Positions 1 to 6,108 of a DNA stretch of 6,108 nt are shown here, piece after piece. The translations under genes were made by a program, and so were the position numbers. Within the stretch, counting starts at the first letter, position 1. The number at the start of each line of letters is the position of its first letter. The notes beneath the pieces were generated by a model. It was not told the DNA's origin and ran no database searches. It worked only from the letters and a program-made list of their open reading frames with translations. Source of the stretch: Flavobacterium sp. (GTDB lineage Bacteria > Bacteroidota > Bacteroidia > Flavobacteriales > Flavobacteriaceae); the NCBI GenBank assembly GCA_019105125.1, contig JAHRWO010000252.1:1-6108 (forward strand). The letters are read 5' to 3'.

Positions 1-696
1 ACAAGAAATACGATGAAAGAAGCGTATTTAGACGCTTTAGCAGGTGACCCAACTTCAGCTTTCGGTGGAGTTTTAATTGCGAATGGAAAAATTGATGTTG
101 CAACCGCAAACGAAATCAACCAATTATTCTGCGAAGTAGTAATTGCTCCGTCTTATGACAAAGAAGCGATTGACATTTTAGAAGAAAAGAAAAACAGAAT
201 TATCTTAATTTTAAATGATATTGAATTACCACAAACAACTGTTCGTACTTGTTTAAACGGAGTTTTAGTGCAAGATAAAGACAACGTTACCGATTCAAAA
301 GACCATTTAAAAACGGTAACAACGGCAGTACCAACAGCAGAAGAAATTGAAGATTTATTATTTGCTTCGAAAATTTGCAAACACACCAAATCTAACACAA
401 TTGTTTTCGCAAAAAACAAACAATTATGTGCTTCTGGAACCGGACAAACTTCAAGAGTTGATGCTTTAAGACAAGCCATTGAAAAAGCGACTTCTTTTGA
501 ATTTGATTTAACTGGAGCGGTTATGGCAAGTGACGCCTTCTTCCCTTTCCCAGACTGTGTAGAAATTGCAAATAAAGCTGGAATTACAGCGGTGATTCAG
601 CCAGGAGGTTCAATTAAAGATGAATTGAGCATCAATTATTGTAATGATAACAACATGGCGATGGTATTCACAGGAATCCGTCATTTTAAACATTAA
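1..696 (+). CDS. purH: Bifunctional AICAR formyltransferase / IMP cyclohydrolase PurH, C-terminal part (5' end outside window)
   Basis: PurH carries out the last two steps of de novo IMP synthesis in the cytoplasm: formylation of AICAR with 10-formyl-tetrahydrofolate, then ring closure of FAICAR to IMP. Only the last 231 codons are present, all from the C-terminal AICAR transformylase domain. The frame is open from base 1 (TRNT precedes the first Met), so the ATG at 13 is internal and not the start. Family signatures visible are DPTSAFGGVL near the left edge, SGTGQTSRVDALRQAIEKA, then GAVMASDAFFPFPDC, AVIQPGGSIKD and the typical end MAMVFTGIRHFKH. The catalytic Lys-His motif and the IMP cyclohydrolase domain of the family lie upstream, outside the window. 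No frameshift is seen. A strong terminator follows 28 bases after the stop, so it is the last gene of its transcript. Identification is secure. Confidence 0.97.
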   Translation, partial: TRNTMKEAYLDALAGDPTSAFGGVLIANGKIDVATANEINQLFCEVVIAPSYDKEAIDILEEKKNRIILILNDIELPQTTVRTCLNGVLVQDKDNVTDSKDHLKTVTTAVPTAEEIEDLLFASKICKHTKSNTIVFAKNKQLCASGTGQTSRVDALRQAIEKATSFEFDLTGAVMASDAFFPFPDCVEIANKAGITAVIQPGGSIKDELSINYCNDNNMAMVFTGIRHFKH

Positions 697-724
697 AATT
701 TCACTTAAGAATATTATTTTCAGG

Positions 725-757
725 GCGCATTAAAAAAAATTTTTTAATGCGCTTTTT
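725..757 (+). terminator. Rho-independent terminator after purH
   Basis: Two perfectly complementary 13-base arms, GCGCATTAAAAAA (725-737) and TTTTTTAATGCGC (740-752), are separated by two A residues and followed by TTTTT (753-757). In RNA the A/U pairs at the top would partly open into a larger loop, leaving a GC-based stem. The T-tract lies only on the + strand side; the bases before 725 are not an A-tract, so it should end purH transcription and not work in the reverse direction. Confidence 0.9.
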
Positions 758-758
758 A

Positions 759-792
759 TTTGTATTTATTCCAGATTATTTTTATAATTTTG
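759..792 (+). promoter_or_regulatory. Bacteroidetes-type promoter for the mre operon
   Basis: TAATTTTG at 785-792 matches the Bacteroidetes primary sigma factor -7 consensus TAnnTTTG exactly. An upstream TTTG at 759-762 fits the -33 element, with 22 bases between the two; this is at the long end of the spacing accepted for flavobacterial promoters. A start site near 797-800 is inferred, giving a leader of about 40 bases before mreB. It is the only non-coding gap in the window and lies between a terminator and the first gene of an operon, where a promoter is expected. T-rich sequence makes a chance match to the -33 part likely; the -7 part is the stronger evidence. Confidence 0.7.
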
Positions 793-839
793 CGAGTTGA
801 ATACTATTATATAAAAAACGCTAAACCCTTCTCAAACAT

Positions 840-1868
840 ATGGGATTTTTTGATTTCATGACCGAGGATATCGCAATCGACCTTGGTACCGCAAATACTC
901 TAATCATTCACAACGATAAAGTCGTGATTGACAGTCCATCTATCGTTGCAAGAGACCGAATTACTGGCAAAATTATTGCTGTAGGTAAGGAGGCCAACAT
1001 GATGCAAGGTAAAACTCATGAAAACATCAAAACCATTCGTCCGCTGAAAGATGGGGTTATTGCTGATTTTGATGCGTCGGAACAAATGATAAAAATGTTT
1101 ATCAAAAGTATTCCTGCGTTAAAAAAGAAATTGTTTACACCAGCGCTTCGTATGGTAATTTGTATTCCATCTGGAATTACCGAAGTAGAAATGCGTGCGG
1201 TAAAAGAATCTGCTGAGCGTGTTAATGGTAAAGAAGTATATTTGATTCATGAACCTATGGCAGCAGCAATTGGTATCGGTTTAGATATCATGCAACCAAA
1301 AGGAAACATGATTGTAGATATCGGAGGTGGTACTACTGAAATTGCCGTTATTGCTCTAGGTGGAATTGTTTGTGACAAATCAGTTAAAATTGCGGGTGAC
1401 GTTTTTACAAATGATATCATTTATTATATGAGAACCCAACACAATTTATTTGTTGGAGAAACTACCGCTGAAAAAATTAAAATTCAAATTGGAGCAGCTA
1501 CTGAAGATTTAGATAGTGCTCCAGAAGATATGTCAGTTCAAGGACGAGATTTATTAACGGGTAAACCAAAACAAGTTGATGTTTCGTATCGTGAAATTGC
1601 AAAAGCGTTAGACAAATCGATTCAACGTATTGAAGACGCCGTAATGGAAACATTATCGCAAACACCACCAGAATTAGCTGCCGATATTTACAACACAGGT
1701 ATCTATTTAGCAGGTGGAGGTTCGATGTTGAGAGGTTTAGATAAAAGAATTTCATCTAAAACCGATTTACCGGTTTATATTGCCGAAGATCCGTTGAGAG
1801 CTGTAGTGCGAGGAACAGGTATGGCACTTAAAAATGTTAACAAATACAAAGGAATTCTGATCAAATAA
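840..1868 (+). CDS. mreB: Rod shape-determining actin homologue MreB
   Basis: MreB polymerises with ATP into short membrane-bound filaments on the cytoplasmic side and directs the elongasome that inserts lateral wall. The 342-residue length is normal for the family. ATP-site motifs appear in order: phosphate-1 DLGTAN (14-19), HEP with the presumed catalytic Glu138 (137-139), phosphate-2 DIGGGTTE (160-167) and the adenosine loop AGGGS (291-295). The N-terminus MGFFDFM is short and hydrophobic, fitting a membrane-contacting segment. The ATG at 840 is chosen because it gives the usual MreB N-terminus just before the nucleotide fold. No Shine-Dalgarno sequence precedes it, as is usual in flavobacteria; the leader before it is A-rich. 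It is the first gene of the mreBCD-mrdA-rodA operon, behind the promoter at 759-792. An internal Shine-Dalgarno-like site at 986-993 is listed separately. Confidence 0.98.
   Translation: MGFFDFMTEDIAIDLGTANTLIIHNDKVVIDSPSIVARDRITGKIIAVGKEANMMQGKTHENIKTIRPLKDGVIADFDASEQMIKMFIKSIPALKKKLFTPALRMVICIPSGITEVEMRAVKESAERVNGKEVYLIHEPMAAAIGIGLDIMQPKGNMIVDIGGGTTEIAVIALGGIVCDKSVKIAGDVFTNDIIYYMRTQHNLFVGETTAEKIKIQIGAATEDLDSAPEDMSVQGRDLLTGKPKQVDVSYREIAKALDKSIQRIEDAVMETLSQTPPELAADIYNTGIYLAGGGSMLRGLDKRISSKTDLPVYIAEDPLRAVVRGTGMALKNVNKYKGILIK
986..1001 (+). other. Internal Shine-Dalgarno-like site before in-frame ATG in mreB
   Basis: TAAGGAGG (986-993) is followed after five bases by ATG (999-1001), which is Met54 in the mreB frame. 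The site lies within codons for the Gly-Lys-Glu-Ala stretch (residues 49-52) and arises because Lys and Glu use AAG and GAG here, while AAA and GAA dominate elsewhere in the window. A protein started at Met54 would have 289 residues and lack the phosphate-1 loop, so it could not be a normal ATPase. Whether the site has any function is unknown and chance is quite possible. Confidence 0.25.
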
Positions 1869-1878
1869 AAAATAGTTC

Positions 1879-2709
1879 ATGCAGCAAATAATTAATTTTA
1901 TCATAAAAAACAGCCATCGATTGCTGTTTTTGCTGCTTTTGGGCATCTCATTTTCTTTGGTAATTAAATCGCATTCGTACCACCGTAGCGAATATGTAAA
2001 TTCAGCTAATGCAGTCACCGGTGCTTACTACGAAAAAGTGAATGAGGTAAACGAATATTTCAGTCTAAAACAAAAAAACAAAGATTTAGCAACAGAAAAT
2101 GCCTTATTAAAAGAATTACTTTTCAATAAAAAAGACACCATATTAACTTCTAAAACTTTATTTAGAAACGACCTTAACAATTACAATGTGGTGGTGTCTA
2201 AAGTGGTAAAAAATTCATTTAACACGAGAGAGAATTATATCACTATAAATTCAGGAACAAATTCAGGAATTGAGGTAGATATGGGAGTGGTTAATGACAG
2301 AGGTGTAATTGGAATTATTGAAAAGACATCTACTAATTTTTCTACGATTCAAAGTGTTTTGAATACAAAATCTAAAATTAATGCTAAGATTAAGAACTCA
2401 AATCATTTTGGTTCTTTAATTTGGGATGGAACGAATGTGGGATTCGCTCAATTAATTGACGTTCCACGATTAGCTTCCTTAAAACATGGCGATTCTATTG
2501 TAACTGGAGGTAATTCAGACATTTTTCCAGAAAATATTCCAATCGGTAAGATTGATAAAATTTTTATTGATAAAAAGACCAATTATTATACCATTAATAT
2601 TCGATTGTTTAATGACATGACTTCCTTAGGCTATGTTTATGTTATTGAAAACAAAAGAAAAAAAGAAAAAAGACAACTCGAACAAGCAACTGTAGCACCC
2701 AAAAAATAA
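1879..2709 (+). CDS. mreC: Rod shape-determining protein MreC
   Basis: MreC is a bitopic inner-membrane protein whose periplasmic part binds PBP2 and helps activate the PBP2-RodA synthase. The 276-residue product has a short cytoplasmic N-terminus, one membrane helix (about residues 14-29), a predicted coiled coil rich in Lys, Glu, Asn and Leu (about 50-83, the usual dimerisation segment) and then the paired beta-barrel region (about 103-255). Typical features there are the ITINSGTNSGIEVDMGVV stretch (121-138), GVIG (142-145) and HGDSIVTGG (203-211). The last 20 residues are strongly basic. The ATG at 1879 lies 10 bases after the mreB stop with no Shine-Dalgarno sequence; it places the membrane helix at the expected distance. 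The TAA stop directly abuts the mreD start. Length is close to the shorter MreC proteins and below that of enterobacteria. Confidence 0.95.
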   Translation: MQQIINFIIKNSHRLLFLLLLGISFSLVIKSHSYHRSEYVNSANAVTGAYYEKVNEVNEYFSLKQKNKDLATENALLKELLFNKKDTILTSKTLFRNDLNNYNVVVSKVVKNSFNTRENYITINSGTNSGIEVDMGVVNDRGVIGIIEKTSTNFSTIQSVLNTKSKINAKIKNSNHFGSLIWDGTNVGFAQLIDVPRLASLKHGDSIVTGGNSDIFPENIPIGKIDKIFIDKKTNYYTINIRLFNDMTSLGYVYVIENKRKKEKRQLEQATVAPKK

Positions 2710-3213
2710 GTGAATAATAGCGTTTTAAATAGCATCCGATTTGTAATTTTTTTACTCCTACAACTTTTAATATTCAACAATATTAATTTGTTGGGGTATT
2801 TGAATCCATATCCGTATGTGTTATTTATATTGTTATATCCTGTTAACAGCAATAAAAGCGTTTTGCTTTTAGGAAGTTTTGCATTGGGAATTCTTTTGGA
2901 TATGTTTTGCAATTCGGGCGGAATTCACACGATGGCTTCTGTAATTTTAGCTTACATTCGACCATCGCTTTTTAAATTTGCTTTCGGTTTAAGTTACGAA
3001 TATCAGACCGTTAAAATTGCTGATAAAATCACACCAGAGCGAATCACACTATTATTATTAGCTATTTTTATTCACCATTTTATTTTATTCTTTTTCGAAT
3101 ATTTTAGAATGGACTTACTATTCACAATACTTACGCGAACTTTTCTTAGTTCTATTTTTACATTTATCATTTGTTTACTAACGATTTATATTATTAAACC
3201 AAGTAAGCGATGA
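2710..3213 (+). CDS. mreD: Rod shape-determining membrane protein MreD
   Basis: MreD is a small polytopic inner-membrane protein of the elongasome that works with MreC. The 167-residue product is very hydrophobic, with membrane segments at roughly 10-26, 34-44, 49-66, 74-92, 112-131 and 137-162. The region around Gly60, Asp64 and GGIH (70-73) resembles the conserved small-residue/Asp motif of MreD proteins. The start is GTG at 2710, immediately after the mreC TAA (2707-2709). Nothing further upstream is possible in frame, and the first in-frame ATG would remove about 64 residues including the first membrane segments, so GTG is the best choice. The 3' end overlaps mrdA by four bases (ATGA, 3210-3213). 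Assignment rests on hydrophobicity, size and above all position between mreC and mrdA, because MreD is poorly conserved. Confidence 0.88.
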   Translation: MNNSVLNSIRFVIFLLLQLLIFNNINLLGYLNPYPYVLFILLYPVNSNKSVLLLGSFALGILLDMFCNSGGIHTMASVILAYIRPSLFKFAFGLSYEYQTVKIADKITPERITLLLLAIFIHHFILFFFEYFRMDLLFTILTRTFLSSIFTFIICLLTIYIIKPSKR

Positions 3214-5138
3214 GAAAAGCATTATTACCCGCTACCATAATTATCACATCTATCCTTTTGATAGTTCGAATTTTCTACCTTCAAGTGATTGATGAAACCT
3301 TGAAACTAAAATCTGAAAATAATGCTATTAAAAAAGTATTTGATTTTCCAGAACGAGGATATATTTATGATCGTAATGGTAAATTATTAGTAGCCAATCA
3401 ACCTTCTTACGATATCATGGTAGTGCCTAGAGAAATCAAGGATATTGATACTACCGAATTTTGTTCACTTTTACACATCACGAAAGCTGAATTTATTAAG
3501 AAAGTAGAAAAAGCAAGAGTCTATAGCCCGATGTTACCCTCTGTTTTTCTTTCCCAATTAAACAAAGCGGAATATGCTGCTTTTCAAGAAAAAGAACGAA
3601 AATTTGAGGGATTCTATACACAGAAACGTTCCCTTCGCGATTATCAAGTGAATGTTGGGGCAAATATTTTTGGATTCATTACGCAAGTCAACGAAGCCAT
3701 TCTGAAAAAAAACAAATATTACAATAGTGGTGATTTGATTGGAAAACAAGGAGTTGAACAACAATATGAAGACATCCTAAGAGGTGTAAAGGGAGTCAAA
3801 TATTTACTTCGCGACAAACACAATAAAATCATTGGACCTTATAAAGAAGGAAAATTTGACACTATCGCTCAGCAAGGGAAAGATCTTACGTTAACTATTG
3901 ATTACGAACTTCAAAAGTACGGTACCGATTTGATGATTAACAAAAGAGGTGGAATTGTAGCTATTGAACCCAAAACTGGAGAAATTTTGGCGTTAGTTTC
4001 AGCTCCAACTTATGACCCTGCTTTGTTAGTAGGAAGACAGCGTTCAAAAAACTATACAGCACTTTACAACGATTCCATTGCGAAACCATTATATGACAGA
4101 GGACTTCAAGCTGCTTATCCGCCAGGTTCACCATTTAAGATTATTACAGGATTAATTGGTTTGCAAGAAGAAGTTATTGACGAACAAACTACATTTTATT
4201 GTAACCATGGAGCTAATTTTGGTCGTTTTATGAAATGCCATTGCGGACTTCACACCTTACAATTGAACAACGGGACTTACAAATCTTGTAACAGTTATTT
4301 TGGGTATACCTACAAAAAAATCATTGAAAAATATACCAATTCAAATTACAGTGTTGACAATTGGGCCAACCACGTTAAAAGTTTTGGATTAGGACAATTT
4401 CTAGGAACTGATATGCCGATTGGAGCAAAAGGGTTAGTACCTGATTCAAAATTATATAACAGAGCTTACAACGGAGCCAAAATCAGAAGTTCGTATATTA
4501 TTTCAAATTCCATTGGGCAAGGTGAAGTTTTAACCTCTCCTATTCAATTAGCCAATATGATGGCGGCTGTTGCTAATGAAGGATATTACTTTACGCCTCA
4601 TATCGTTAAAAAAATCAAAGGGCAAGCCTTAGATAAAAAATACAGAACTAAGCACTACACTACCATAGACAAACAATACTTCCAACCTATTATTCAAGGG
4701 ATGGAAGATGTATATAATTTTGGAACGGCTTCTGGGTTAAAAGTCGAAGGAATACGAATTTGTGGTAAAACAGGAACAGCTGAGAACAAAATTAGAGTGG
4801 CAGGAAAAACCTATCAGTTGAAAGATCATTCCATATTTGTAGCTTTTGCTCCAAGAGAAAATCCAAAGATTGCACTAGCCGTTTTTATTGAAAATGGGTA
4901 TTGGGGAAGCCGATGGGCTGGTCCGATTGCCACATTAATGATAGAAAAATACTTGAATGGAAAAATCACCCGAAAAGATTTAGAAACCAGAATGCTTACG
5001 GGTAGTATTGAAGACGAATATAGAAAAATTGAAAATATTATTTATCAAAGAAGAGTTGACCCCACTAGAGTTCAAGACTCTTTGAAAAAAGTAAGCTTAG
5101 AAATTAGCGAAGCTAAAAAAGAGGAAGAAGAAAATTAA
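3210..5138 (+). CDS. mrdA: Penicillin-binding protein 2 (elongasome D,D-transpeptidase)
   Basis: PBP2 is the class B penicillin-binding protein that crosslinks new peptidoglycan made by RodA during cell elongation; it is a beta-lactam target. The 642-residue product has an N-terminal membrane anchor (about 5-24), the periplasmic dimerisation/pedestal domain (about 40-200, with [12 protein letters not shown] at 46-57) and the transpeptidase domain (about 225-585). The three active-site motifs are present: SPFK with nucleophile Ser307 and Lys310, SCN (359-361), and KTG (520-522) in [26 protein letters not shown] (432-450) is also typical. Cys331, Cys343, His344, Cys345 and His348 form a cluster just before SCN. 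A charged tail (about 585-642) ends in Glu-rich sequence. The start overlaps mreD by ATGA, suggesting translational coupling, and the stop overlaps rodA by one base. PBP2 rather than the division enzyme PBP3/FtsI is indicated by the mre/rodA context. Confidence 0.96.
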   Translation: MRKALLPATIIITSILLIVRIFYLQVIDETLKLKSENNAIKKVFDFPERGYIYDRNGKLLVANQPSYDIMVVPREIKDIDTTEFCSLLHITKAEFIKKVEKARVYSPMLPSVFLSQLNKAEYAAFQEKERKFEGFYTQKRSLRDYQVNVGANIFGFITQVNEAILKKNKYYNSGDLIGKQGVEQQYEDILRGVKGVKYLLRDKHNKIIGPYKEGKFDTIAQQGKDLTLTIDYELQKYGTDLMINKRGGIVAIEPKTGEILALVSAPTYDPALLVGRQRSKNYTALYNDSIAKPLYDRGLQAAYPPGSPFKIITGLIGLQEEVIDEQTTFYCNHGANFGRFMKCHCGLHTLQLNNGTYKSCNSYFGYTYKKIIEKYTNSNYSVDNWANHVKSFGLGQFLGTDMPIGAKGLVPDSKLYNRAYNGAKIRSSYIISNSIGQGEVLTSPIQLANMMAAVANEGYYFTPHIVKKIKGQALDKKYRTKHYTTIDKQYFQPIIQGMEDVYNFGTASGLKVEGIRICGKTGTAENKIRVAGKTYQLKDHSIFVAFAPRENPKIALAVFIENGYWGSRWAGPIATLMIEKYLNGKITRKDLETRMLTGSIEDEYRKIENIIYQRRVDPTRVQDSLKKVSLEISEAKKEEEEN

Positions 5139-6108
5139 TGAAAAATCAAAGCGTAGGAAATAGAATCGATTACATCAGCATATTACTTTACATCGTTTTA
5201 GTAATCATGGGCTGGATGACTATTTATTCTGCTTCATTACCTCTTGAGGAAACATCAATTTTTGATATTTCTCAAATTTACGGTAGACAAATGCTATTCA
5301 TTGGACTTACCATACCTCTAATATTTATCATTCTTTTTACCGATGCTAAAATTTTTGAAAAATTATCTTTTGTTTTTTATGGCATTGGAATTATACTACT
5401 TTTAGGTTTGTTTGTATTTGGGGTTACTAAAAAAGGACAGACCAACTGGTATCAATTTGGAGGATTTGGTTTTCAACCCTCTGAATTTGTTAAAACTGCA
5501 ACAGCATTATTACTTGCAAAATACTTGAGTTTCTCACAAATTAATTTAAAAAACACCAAGCATCAAATAATAGGATTAGCCATTATTGCCATACCTGTGC
5601 TTTTAATTTTAATGCAACCTGATGCGGGTAGTGCCATGATTTTTGTATCCTTAATTTTTGTTTTAAACAGAGAAGGATTGCCGAGTTGGTACTTTTTTTC
5701 AGGTATAACTGCCATTGCTTTATTCTTTTTATCTCTTGTTATAGAACCAACCTATCTTGTTGTTGGGATTTTTGCAATCATGATCATACACTATATTTTC
5801 AACAGAAAAATAACGCGAAATCCTATAGTGTATGGATTATTATACCTGGTTATGTCTGCTTTTGCTTTCTCGGTTAGTTATGTTTACGACAGCGTATTAG
5901 AACCTCATCAAAAAGATCGTATTAACGTATTAATTGGTGATGATGTAGACATGAAGCGCGAAGGTTATAACTTAAACCAATCGATGATTGCAATTGGGTC
6001 TGGAGGTTTGTTTGGGAAAGGCTATTTAGAAGGAACACAAACCAAAGGTGGATTTGTTCCTGAACAACACACCGACTACATTTTTACAACAGTAGGGGAA
6101 GAATGGGG
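5138..6108 (+). CDS. rodA: SEDS peptidoglycan glycosyltransferase RodA, partial (3' end outside window)
   Basis: RodA polymerises lipid II into glycan strands as the partner of PBP2 in the inner membrane. The frame is open from ATG 5138 to the right edge, giving 323 complete codons. Membrane segments begin at about 14-31, 51-68 and 77-95. SEDS signatures are TNWYQFGG followed by FQPSEFVK (112-119), QPDAGSA (160-166), HQKDRI (257-262), [20 protein letters not shown] (276-295), GTQ (299-301) and [10 protein letters not shown] (307-316); Asp313 of HTD is the conserved acidic residue thought to be catalytic. The start shares its A with the mrdA stop (TAATG), and a purine-rich GAGGAAG (5121-5127) lies about ten bases upstream. 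RodA rather than FtsW is inferred from linkage to mrdA. The stretch between QPDAGSA and HQKDRI is unusually long and holds extra hydrophobic segments. Confidence 0.95.
   Translation, partial: MKNQSVGNRIDYISILLYIVLVIMGWMTIYSASLPLEETSIFDISQIYGRQMLFIGLTIPLIFIILFTDAKIFEKLSFVFYGIGIILLLGLFVFGVTKKGQTNWYQFGGFGFQPSEFVKTATALLLAKYLSFSQINLKNTKHQIIGLAIIAIPVLLILMQPDAGSAMIFVSLIFVLNREGLPSWYFFSGITAIALFFLSLVIEPTYLVVGIFAIMIIHYIFNRKITRNPIVYGLLYLVMSAFAFSVSYVYDSVLEPHQKDRINVLIGDDVDMKREGYNLNQSMIAIGSGGLFGKGYLEGTQTKGGFVPEQHTDYIFTTVGEEW

Noticed and set aside
13..15. ATG at 13 as the start of a complete short gene.
   Set aside because: The frame is open to base 1, and the following sequence is the internal part of the PurH transformylase domain, so this Met is internal to a truncated gene.
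153..479. Open frame of 108 codons on the - strand inside purH.
   Set aside because: It lies wholly antisense to a well-conserved coding region, has no recognisable protein features and no promoter. It is a frame shadow.
1498..2018. Two minus-strand open frames (1498-1755 and 1767-2018) across the mreB/mreC junction.
   Set aside because: They are antisense to clear genes, with no family features in the translations and no credible start context.
2658..2664. In-frame A_AAA_AAA slippery heptamer near the 3' end of mreC, which could allow -1 frameshifting.
   Set aside because: The -1 frame stops at 2715-2717, only just past the normal stop, and I see no stimulating stem-loop or SD. It is best explained by Lys codons in an AT-rich gene.
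2637..2912. Minus-strand open frame across the mreC/mreD junction with a hydrophobic stretch.
   Set aside because: The hydrophobic stretch is what the reverse complement of A-rich and membrane-protein codons produces. There is no independent support for a gene.
5686..5877. 63-codon + strand open frame inside rodA.
   Set aside because: It is out of frame with rodA, which has clear SEDS motifs on both sides in one continuous frame. It is a shadow, not a frameshift.

Overview
The window looks like chromosomal DNA of a Bacteroidetes bacterium, most likely a Flavobacterium or close relative in the Flavobacteriaceae. The evidence is the AT-rich composition with A/T-ending codons, the near absence of Shine-Dalgarno sequences at the gene starts, a promoter with the Bacteroidetes -7 motif TAnnTTTG, and the protein sequences themselves. 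All coding is on the + strand and very tightly packed. There is no sign of mobile DNA, CRISPR or RNA genes.

Layout: (1) 1-696 is the 3' end of purH (purine biosynthesis), cut by the left edge. (2) 697-839 is the only intergenic gap. It holds a strong intrinsic terminator for purH (725-757), followed at once by a promoter (TTTG 759-762, TAATTTTG 785-792) for the next operon. (3) 840-6108 is one rod-shape operon, mreB-mreC-mreD-mrdA(PBP2)-rodA, with rodA cut by the right edge. Gene junctions are a 10-nt gap (mreB/mreC), direct abutment TAA|GTG (mreC/mreD), a 4-nt ATGA overlap (mreD/mrdA) and a 1-nt TAATG overlap (mrdA/rodA). This suggests co-transcription and translational coupling.

The operon encodes the core elongasome. 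MreB is the actin-like filament on the inner membrane face. MreC and MreD link it across the membrane. RodA is the SEDS glycosyltransferase that polymerises lipid II, and PBP2 is its partner transpeptidase that crosslinks the new glycan. The upstream PurH is metabolically unrelated and separated by the terminator.

This is an ordinary, conserved housekeeping region and I see no undescribed system. The points most worth a second look are a Cys/His cluster in PBP2 next to the active site that could bind metal, an apparent extra pair of membrane segments in RodA, and a perfect Shine-Dalgarno sequence inside mreB just before an in-frame ATG, in a region whose real starts lack one.
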